Both the position numbers and the translations under genes were made by a program. Shown piece after piece: positions 15,276 through 20,528 of a stretch of 20,528 nucleotides of DNA. The notes below the pieces were generated by a model. That model was not told where the DNA came from and searched no databases. It saw only the letters and a list, made by a program, of their open reading frames with translations. Location: the NCBI GenBank assembly GCA_937923365.1, contig CALAIJ010000053.1, forward strand, positions 1 through 20,528. Reading direction: 5' to 3'. Each line of letters starts with the position of its first letter. The first letter of the stretch is position 1. The stretch is from an uncultured Sulfitobacter sp. (GTDB lineage Bacteria; Pseudomonadota; Alphaproteobacteria; Rhodobacterales; Rhodobacteraceae).

Positions 15276-15300
15276 GGAACGATCCCCCTCGCTGTCCGTT
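15276..15300 (+). promoter_or_regulatory. EcfG-type promoter for the 46-residue membrane protein
   Basis: GGAAC (15276-15280), 16 bases, CGTT (15297-15300): an exact consensus match. The ATG of the small gene follows 35 bases after the -10 element, with AAAGGA in the leader. Confidence 0.85.
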
Positions 15301-15334
15301 GGTTCAGTGAACGCAACACACAAAGGACGAAAAA

Positions 15335-15475
15335 ATGGCTACGGATCTATTCCTCGGCAGTCTTGCTGTCCTGACTTTGGCTGCGGTCATTATCATTGCG
15401 ATGACCTCTTCCAGCCGTGTTGATATGGACAACGACGAGGGTCGCGGGAACCGTCGTGACCGCAGGGGCGACTGA
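15335..15475 (+). CDS. Small single-pass membrane protein, 46 residues, under EcfG control
   Basis: The gene begins at ATG 15335 and ends at TGA 15473-15475. AAAGGA lies 7 bases before the start. Residues 6-23 (FLGSLAVLTLAAVIIIAM) form one membrane helix with a very short N-terminus. Residues 24-46 are a highly charged tail with Asp/Glu first (DMDNDEG) and Arg-rich after (RGNRRDRRGD). I do not recognise a family. Support for its being real comes from an exact EcfG promoter at the right distance, a good ribosome binding site and a sensible topology. It lies right after the kinase gene and could be an envelope stress effector or a small regulator of the sensor; either is only inference. Confidence 0.75.
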   Translation: MATDLFLGSLAVLTLAAVIIIAMTSSSRVDMDNDEGRGNRRDRRGD

Positions 15476-15490
15476 CCAGCAGATCGTCGC

Positions 15491-15517
15491 CACGGGCCTG
15501 CCCGTGCCAGCACTTTT
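15491..15517 (+). terminator. Weak hairpin after the small membrane-protein gene
   Basis: CACGGG (15491-15496) pairs with CCCGTG (15501-15506) around a 4-base loop. Four T's come only 8 bases later. It may terminate the small stress gene, but it is weak enough that read-through into gabT is possible. Confidence 0.3.
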
Positions 15518-15645
15518 GCAACCGCGTCGGCCATTGTGCGCCGTAACGGAAGCCTGCGCTTGACAGTACACTGAAACGTAGCGACATGGTCGCCTCAGAA
15601 TTCCGTTGTTCCGCGCCTACACGGACCCCTGCCAGAGGAAAAACC

Positions 15646-17022
15646 ATGCCCAAAACAGCCAAAAAGACCAAGGCGAAAGCCACACGCGAAACGGTCAAAA
15701 AGATCGTCTCCAACGCCGTCGCCGCGGCTGACCCCAGCAACGCGCAGCTTGTTGCGCGCCGTGAAGCAGCCGTTCCGCGCGGTGTTGCTTCTGCCGCGCC
15801 CGTCTATGCCAAATACGCCGAAAACGCAGAGCTTTGGGACGTGGACGGCAACCGCTACATCGATTTTGTCGGTGGCATCGGCGTGTTGAACACAGGCCAC
15901 CGTCACCCGCGCGTGGTTGCGGCCGCCAAGGCGCAAGAAGACAACTACACGCACACGTCTTTTCAGGTTGTGCCCTATGCGCCTTACATTGATCTGGCCG
16001 AAAAGCTGAACGCGCTGGCCCCCGGTGACGCGCCCAAGAAAACGCTGTTGGTCACGACAGGTGCCGAAGCGGTCGAAAACGCGGTCAAGATTGCCCGCGC
16101 CGCCACGGGCCGTCCCGGTGTCATCGCGTTTACCGGCGGCTATCATGGCCGCACCCTGCTGACGCTGGGCATGACCGGTAAAGTGTCGCCTTACAAAAAG
16201 GACGTGGGTCCTTTCCCTGCGGATGTCTTCCGTGCGCCGTTCCCGTCCAAGCGCGACGGGATCACGGTGGATGACGCGATCATCGGTCTCAAGAACCTGT
16301 TCCTGACCGATGCGCAGCCCAGCCGTGTTGCTTGCATGATCATCGAACCGGTTCTGGGTGAAGGCGGCTATGAGCCGGTGCCTTTCGAAATGATGCAGCA
16401 GCTGCGCCAGATCTGTGATGAACACGGCATTTTGCTGATTGCGGACGAAGTGCAGGCAGGCTTTGGTCGCACCGGTACATGGTTTGCGGTTGAGCATTCC
16501 GGCGTTGTGCCTGACCTGATCACAGTCGCGAAATCCATGGCGGGTGGCTACCCGCTGGCGGGTGTGATCGGTCGTGCCGATATCATGGACGCGATGGAGC
16601 CCGGCGGTCTGGGCGGCACCTATGGCGGCAACCCGATTGCATGCGCTGCAGCCCTCGCCGCGATCGAGACCATCGAGGAAGAAGGGCTGCTGGCCCGCTC
16701 CACTGCGCTGGGCGAAACGCTCAAGGCGCGCTTTGCCGAGATCGGTGCGCGATCCGCGCCCTACCGTTTCTGGGACATCCGCGGTCTTGGTGCGATGATC
16801 GCCGTAGAGTTTGTCACCGACTTTGAGACAGGCGCACCGGATGCGGCGTTGACCAAACGGGTTATCGCGCATGCGCTGCAACGCGGCCTGCTGCTGCTGA
16901 GCTGCGGCATGCATGGCAACGCGGTCCGTGTGATGGTGCCCCTGACGGCCTCTGACGCGATTATCGAAGAAGGTCTGGCGATCTTTGAAGCATCGGTTCA
17001 GGCAGCCATCGCCGAAGGCTGA
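15646..17022 (+). CDS. gabT: 4-aminobutyrate aminotransferase (GabT-type)
   Basis: A 458-residue class III PLP aminotransferase, very close in motif order to E. coli GabT, moving the amino group of GABA to 2-oxoglutarate. Seen: GGIGVLNTGHRHP, TTGAEAVENAVKIARAATGR, GGYHGRT, EPVLGEGGY, ring-contact D267 in IADEVQ, Schiff-base K296 in VAKSMAGG, GLGGTYGGNP and LLLSCG. The ATG at 15646 has GAGGAAAA just upstream; an earlier in-frame ATG (15586) lacks one. Residues 1-28 are a Lys/Ala-rich extension that E. coli GabT does not have. A related omega-amino acid (5-aminovalerate) could also be a substrate. No succinate-semialdehyde dehydrogenase gene is adjacent. A strong terminator follows. Confidence 0.9.
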   Translation: MPKTAKKTKAKATRETVKKIVSNAVAAADPSNAQLVARREAAVPRGVASAAPVYAKYAENAELWDVDGNRYIDFVGGIGVLNTGHRHPRVVAAAKAQEDNYTHTSFQVVPYAPYIDLAEKLNALAPGDAPKKTLLVTTGAEAVENAVKIARAATGRPGVIAFTGGYHGRTLLTLGMTGKVSPYKKDVGPFPADVFRAPFPSKRDGITVDDAIIGLKNLFLTDAQPSRVACMIIEPVLGEGGYEPVPFEMMQQLRQICDEHGILLIADEVQAGFGRTGTWFAVEHSGVVPDLITVAKSMAGGYPLAGVIGRADIMDAMEPGGLGGTYGGNPIACAAALAAIETIEEEGLLARSTALGETLKARFAEIGARSAPYRFWDIRGLGAMIAVEFVTDFETGAPDAALTKRVIAHALQRGLLLLSCGMHGNAVRVMVPLTASDAIIEEGLAIFEASVQAAIAEG

Positions 17023-17040
17023 TCAAAACAACTTCTCTGC

Positions 17041-17073
17041 GAAAAGGGCGTGGCCGTTGGCTGCGCCCTTTTC
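17041..17073. terminator. Bidirectional rho-independent terminator between gabT and the VOC gene
   Basis: GAAAAGGGCG (17041-17050) pairs exactly with CGCCCTTTTC (17064-17073). The inner bases extend the stem to about 14-15 pairs around a 3-base loop. T's follow on both strands. It begins 18 bases after the gabT stop codon, and the stop codon of the VOC gene (17072-17074) touches its right end. Confidence 0.9.
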
Positions 17074-17497
17074 ACTTTGTGTTTGGGGATCGTTTTCCCA
17101 AGGCTTGGCATATCCGTAGCAAGTATCCGTCAGGGTCCTGCACAAGAAACTCGTTTTGTCCGTGTTCGACGTCACCTGTGCGGTACCAGCTTGTTTCAGG
17201 GTCGGCGAACAGCGACATGCTGGCTGCTTCCAATCGATCAAGGATCGGGGCAGTTTGCGCGACCGTGATCTGGAAATTGATGCCGCGGCCCAAAGGGGGC
17301 TCAAGTGGGCCCGTCTGCCAATAGCCGTTTGCCTGTTTCAGCATGATCTGGGCATCATCCAGCGCAAGATAGGCAAAGAGGTTTTCGGGGCGGGCGAAGA
17401 CCACTTTGAACCCTAGAATATCCGTGTAGAACGCAAGACTAGCCTCCAGATCCAAACACTCCAGTTCCGGGACAAGCGCATTGATGCGGATGTGCAT
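17072..17497 (-). CDS. VOC-superfamily protein (glyoxalase/bleomycin-resistance fold)
   Basis: A 141-residue single-domain protein with paired beta-alpha-beta-beta-beta modules. The first module contains LECLDLEASLAFYTDILGFKVVF; the second ends in NEFLVQDPDGYLLRICQ, the usual VOC C-terminal motif with its metal-ligand-type region. Such proteins include glyoxalases, dioxygenases and drug-binding proteins, so a specific reaction cannot be given. Its ATG overlaps the stop codon of the upstream FMN-binding glutamate-synthase-like gene by 1 base (TGATG), so it is translated from the same mRNA. Its stop lies inside the shared terminator hairpin. Confidence 0.85.
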   Translation of the reverse strand: MHIRINALVPELECLDLEASLAFYTDILGFKVVFARPENLFAYLALDDAQIMLKQANGYWQTGPLEPPLGRGINFQITVAQTAPILDRLEAASMSLFADPETSWYRTGDVEHGQNEFLVQDPDGYLLRICQALGKRSPNTK

Positions 17498-19128
17498 CAG
17501 TCGATTGGTGCGAAGTCATCGGCGCGGGCGCGGGCCCAGCGGCTTTTGTGACCGCCAAAGTCCTCTGCCTTTTTGTCCAGCAGGAAACCTTCGGGCAGAT
17601 AGGTATAGACCTTGTCACCCTGCACCATGCTTTTATCGCCTTGGCGCAGCATCATATGGCGGGGCTGAAAATCGCTGGGGTGTGTGAGGCCCGCAGCGCC
17701 CGTCATCTCGCCCAAGGCCTCCATCATGTTCTTGTGGAACCGCGCAACCCGTTCGCTTTTGTGCCCCACATCCAGTGCGCGCATGCGGGATTTGTCTTGG
17801 GTGGCCACGCCCACAGGGCAGTGGTTGGTGTGGCAGGCCTGCGCCTGAATGCAGCCAATGGCGAACATGAAACCGCGGGCCGCATTGCACCAGTCGGCCC
17901 CAAGGGCAAGCGCCCGCGCCACGTCAAAGGCCGAGACGATCTTGCCCGCAGCGCCCACCTTGATCTGATCGCGAATGCCCGCGCCGCGCAGGGTGTTGTG
18001 CACAAATGTCAGCCCTTCGACCATGGGCATGCCGACATGGTTGGAGAACTCTACTGGTGCTGCCCCCGTGCCGCCCTCGGTGCCGTCCACGACGATGAAA
18101 TCGGGGTAGATATCCGTCTCTAACATGGCCTTTACCATGCACATGAATTCGCGCTGGTGGCCGATACACAGCTTGAAACCGACGGGTTTGCCCCCCGATA
18201 GATCACGCAGTTGCTTGATGAATTGCATCATCTCGATGGGGGTCTCAAACGCGGAATGTGCGGCAGGCGATACGCAATCGCGCCCCATGGGTACGCCGCG
18301 CGCCTCTGCAATCTCTTCGCTGATTTTGGAGGCGGGCAGCAGGCCACCATGGCCCGGTTTGGCGCCTTGGCTCAGCTTCAGTTCGATCATCTTGATCTGG
18401 TCAAGCGATGCGGTTTCTTTGAACTTGTCCGGGTCAAAGGTGCCGTCCTCAGCGCGGCACCCAAAGTAGCCCGAGGCCACCTGATAGATCAGATCGCCGC
18501 CGCCCGCCTTGTGGTAGCGACTGACCGAGCCTTCGCCCGTGTCATGGGCAAAGCCACCCAGCTTGGCGCCTGTGTTCAACGCCTCGATCGCGTTGGCCGA
18601 GAGCGATCCAAAGCTCATCGCGGAGATGTTATAAAGCGACGCTGAATAAGGCTGCTTGCAGTCCTTGCCGCCCACCGTCGTGCGGAAATCGCAATCATCA
18701 ATGTGCACAGGGCGCACCGAATGGGTGATCCACGAATAGCCCGCGTCATAGACCCGCATGCGTGTCCCGAATGGTCGCGCATCCTCTTGGCCCTTGGCGC
18801 GTTGATACACCAGCGAGCGGTGATCGCGGCTAAAGGGTTCCTCGTCCTGATCACTTTCGATCAGATATTGGCGTATCTCGGGGCGGACGCCTTCGAAGAT
18901 AAAGCGCATATGCCCCAGAATGGGATAATTGCGCAGGATCGAATGGTGGGTCTGTGTCACGTCATAGATGCCCACCGCGCAGAGAAAAGCAAAGAGCGCC
19001 AGAGGCAGCACAAACCACCATGACCACGCCAGCATCAGGATAAAGCTAAGCAGCGTCAGGGCGGCAACCACCATGATCGTGGTAAAGCGGGTCAGTTCTT
19101 TGAAGTCGGGCATAAGGGCGAGGTCCAC
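17497..19128 (-). CDS. FMN-binding glutamate-synthase-family membrane protein
   Basis: A 543-residue protein with the FMN/glutamate-synthase catalytic barrel but no glutaminase domain. Residues about 17-55 hold one or two membrane helices. The barrel runs from about residue 140 (YNISAMSFGSLSANAIEALN) to about 470, with GAKPGHGG, DFIVVDGTEGGTGAAP and KVGAAGKIVSAFDVARALALGAD. Cysteines C426, C432 and C437 (GCIQAQACHTNHCPVG) match the 3Fe-4S cluster ligands of glutamate synthase. It probably reduces or transfers electrons using FMN and Fe-S at the membrane; true glutamate synthesis is unproven, as ammonia delivery and partner subunits are not seen. The GTG at 19128 or the ATG at 19113 could be the start; neither has a strong site. 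It is coupled to the VOC gene. Confidence 0.88.
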   Translation of the reverse strand: MDLALMPDFKELTRFTTIMVVAALTLLSFILMLAWSWWFVLPLALFAFLCAVGIYDVTQTHHSILRNYPILGHMRFIFEGVRPEIRQYLIESDQDEEPFSRDHRSLVYQRAKGQEDARPFGTRMRVYDAGYSWITHSVRPVHIDDCDFRTTVGGKDCKQPYSASLYNISAMSFGSLSANAIEALNTGAKLGGFAHDTGEGSVSRYHKAGGGDLIYQVASGYFGCRAEDGTFDPDKFKETASLDQIKMIELKLSQGAKPGHGGLLPASKISEEIAEARGVPMGRDCVSPAAHSAFETPIEMMQFIKQLRDLSGGKPVGFKLCIGHQREFMCMVKAMLETDIYPDFIVVDGTEGGTGAAPVEFSNHVGMPMVEGLTFVHNTLRGAGIRDQIKVGAAGKIVSAFDVARALALGADWCNAARGFMFAIGCIQAQACHTNHCPVGVATQDKSRMRALDVGHKSERVARFHKNMMEALGEMTGAAGLTHPSDFQPRHMMLRQGDKSMVQGDKVYTYLPEGFLLDKKAEDFGGHKSRWARARADDFAPID

Positions 19129-19267
19129 TGGCTAAAGGAACGTACAGTTTGACCGGATTGCGCCGCTTCGCAAGGGGTTTGCAATTTCATCAGCCAACGC
19201 GGATGGTATAGGCCAAGGGTTACGAAAGGGTCATCCTCATGCGCACACCAGCCTTGGCAAGCAGTTC

Positions 19268-20353
19268 ATGAGCGGCCCGCTTGCATCGCTTCAGGTCATC
19301 GAGTTTTCGGGCCTTGGGCCCGCGCCTTTGGCGGGGCAACTGCTGGCTGATCTGGGCGCCGATGTCATCACCATTGATCGCAAGGCCGCCCCTGCAGATC
19401 CCACAGATATCAACCGGCGCGGCAAACGGTCGGTTGTGCTGGACCTCAAGTCCACACAGGGGCGCATTGCGGCGCTTGCCATTATCGCGCGGGCCGATGT
19501 GGTGATCGAAGGGTTCCGCCCCGGTGTGATGGAGCGTTTGGGCCTTGGTCCCGACGATTGCCCCGATACGATCATCTATGCGCGCATGACGGGCTGGGGG
19601 CAGGACGGGCCCTGGGCCCTGACTGCCGGGCACGACATCAATTATCTGGCCCTGACCGGTGCGCTGCACGCCATGGGAGAGGCAGGGCAGCCACCCGTGC
19701 CACCGCTCAACATGGTTGCGGATTACGGCGGTGGTACCATGTTTCTGATCTTTGGTATTCTGTCCGCGGTGATCGAGCGGAGCCTGTCCGGCAAAGGACA
19801 GGTGGTGGATGCCGCGATGGTCGATGGCGTGCCTGCGATGATGGGCCTGATCCACGGTATGCTGGCCCAGGCTCGCTGGTCGGAGACACGCGGGGCCAAC
19901 TGGCTGGACGGCGCCGCGCCGTTCTATCGGTGCTACACCTGCGCGGACGACAAGTTCATCTCTGTCGGGGCGTTGGAGCCGCAGTTCTATGCGATTTTGC
20001 TGGAGAAGCTGGGGCTGCCCGCCGACCTTGCGGCCTCTCAGAACGATACCTCTACCTGGGCGGACCGAACGGCTGACTTTGCCACCATCTTTGCCACGCG
20101 CACCCGCGATGCATGGGCCGCGCATTTTGAGGGGAGCGACGCCTGCGTGGCCCCGGTGCTCAGCTTTTCAGAAGCGCCGCAGCATCCTCATATGGCAGCA
20201 CGTGGCAGCTTTGCGGGGCAGACCACCGCGCTGCAATCGGCCAAAGCGCCCCGGTTTGGCAGGTCCGACAGCGGGCCTGTCGTGGCCCCGCGTGCAATCG
20301 GGGCGGATACCGCGGATGTGCTGCGCGACGTAGGCTTTGACCCGCTGAGTTAG
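19268..20353 (+). CDS. Family III CoA enzyme, alpha-methylacyl-CoA racemase-like
   Basis: A 361-residue CaiB/BaiF family protein with the features of alpha-methylacyl-CoA racemase rather than a CoA transferase. It has the N-terminal Rossmann-like CoA-binding part (SLQVIEFSGLGPAPLAGQLLADLGAD, split here for length: start MSGPLASLQV), NRRGKRSVVLDLK and EGFRPGVMERLGLGP. H122 in GHDINY and D152 in ADYGGG correspond to the catalytic His/Asp pair of mycobacterial MCR, four residues earlier. GANWLDGAAPFYRCY is also racemase-typical. It would invert the methyl branch of 2-methyl fatty acyl-CoAs. It is a single gene, divergent from the glutamate-synthase-like gene, with no clear ribosome binding site. 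Confidence 0.88.
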   Translation: MSGPLASLQVIEFSGLGPAPLAGQLLADLGADVITIDRKAAPADPTDINRRGKRSVVLDLKSTQGRIAALAIIARADVVIEGFRPGVMERLGLGPDDCPDTIIYARMTGWGQDGPWALTAGHDINYLALTGALHAMGEAGQPPVPPLNMVADYGGGTMFLIFGILSAVIERSLSGKGQVVDAAMVDGVPAMMGLIHGMLAQARWSETRGANWLDGAAPFYRCYTCADDKFISVGALEPQFYAILLEKLGLPADLAASQNDTSTWADRTADFATIFATRTRDAWAAHFEGSDACVAPVLSFSEAPQHPHMAARGSFAGQTTALQSAKAPRFGRSDSGPVVAPRAIGADTADVLRDVGFDPLS

Positions 20354-20391
20354 GGATACCCTCTGCAGTTGGGATCATATAGTCTGCGGCC

Positions 20392-20528
20392 ATGAAGGAT
20401 TACGCAGAAACAGCGGCCCGCGTGGCCTTGGACGAGCTGATCGTCTGTCCGCGTTGTGATGCTGCCTATCAGCTTAAGGTTCCCAAACACGGAGAGCGCG
20501 CCACCTGCGGGCGGTGCCACAAGGCGCT
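20392..20528 (+). CDS. Paraquat-inducible protein A-like membrane protein (partial, runs off the right edge)
   Basis: Only the first 45 residues are present. They show a cytoplasmic zinc-ribbon-like pattern, C19-PR-C22 and C39-GR-C42, embedded in VCPRCDAAY and ATCGRCHKA, as at the N-terminus of PqiA/YebS proteins. These are inner-membrane partners of MCE-type lipid-transfer systems. An mce/pqiB gene would be expected downstream. The ATG lies 38 bases after the stop of the racemase-like gene. Confidence 0.75.
   Translation, partial: MKDYAETAARVALDELIVCPRCDAAYQLKVPKHGERATCGRCHKA

Noticed and set aside
15560..15588. TTGACA as a housekeeping promoter for gabT
   Set aside because: No convincing -10 element at 16-18 bases; kept out of the feature list.
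15595..16914. 439-residue minus-strand open frame
   Set aside because: Antisense to gabT, His/Arg/Gly-rich composition without any family motif.
19220..20125. 301-residue minus-strand open frame
   Set aside because: Antisense to the racemase-like gene, which carries the catalytic His/Asp pair.
1..20528. tRNA, rRNA, CRISPR, insertion sequence or prophage
   Set aside because: None seen; the 'holin family' gene is a chromosomal YqjE-like envelope protein in a DUF883 operon, not evidence of a phage.

Overview
The window looks like chromosome of a marine alphaproteobacterium of the Rhodobacteraceae (Roseobacter group). The grounds are a GC-rich composition, tightly packed genes, a complete alphaproteobacterial general stress response module (phyR, nepR, ecfG and a HisKA_2-type kinase), and typical neighbours such as an FMN-binding glutamate synthase and a GabT-type aminotransferase. 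Genus cannot be settled from the sequence alone. No tRNA, rRNA, CRISPR array, insertion sequence or phage was seen.

Left part (1-8000): uptake and catabolism. A DppB-type ABC permease (cut by the window edge) and a family-5 substrate-binding protein lie on the minus strand. They are separated by a plus-strand histone-deacetylase-like amidohydrolase and by terminators. A YegD-like Hsp70 protein follows on the plus strand and converges, across a REP-like palindrome, on a minus-strand pair: a class V PLP enzyme followed by an M20 (ArgE/DapE) deacylase. Together they suggest import and breakdown of a peptide-like or N-acylated nitrogen compound. The substrate is unknown.

Middle (8100-10635): a YfdC-like FNT channel and a YihY/BrkB membrane protein form a plus-strand pair. 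They converge on a Crp/Fnr-type regulator whose stop codon overlaps that of brkB.

Stress island (10720-15475): a degenerate receiver-domain protein; a DUF883 / holin-like two-gene operon; phyR; nepR-ecfG-histidine kinase; and a 46-residue membrane protein that is easily missed. Three plus/minus promoters match the EcfG consensus (GGAAC, 16 bases, CGTT) exactly, in front of nepR, the DUF883 operon and the 46-residue gene. A fourth near-match (GGAAC, 17 bases, GGTT) overlaps the nepR promoter and points at phyR. PhyR, once phosphorylated, should sequester NepR and free EcfG, which would then transcribe its own operon and at least two envelope-protein units here.

Right part (15640-20528): gabT with a basic N-terminal extension and a strong bidirectional terminator; an FMN-dependent glutamate-synthase-like membrane protein translationally coupled to a VOC protein (minus strand); an alpha-methylacyl-CoA racemase-like family III CoA enzyme; and the start of a paraquat-inducible protein A homologue running off the end.
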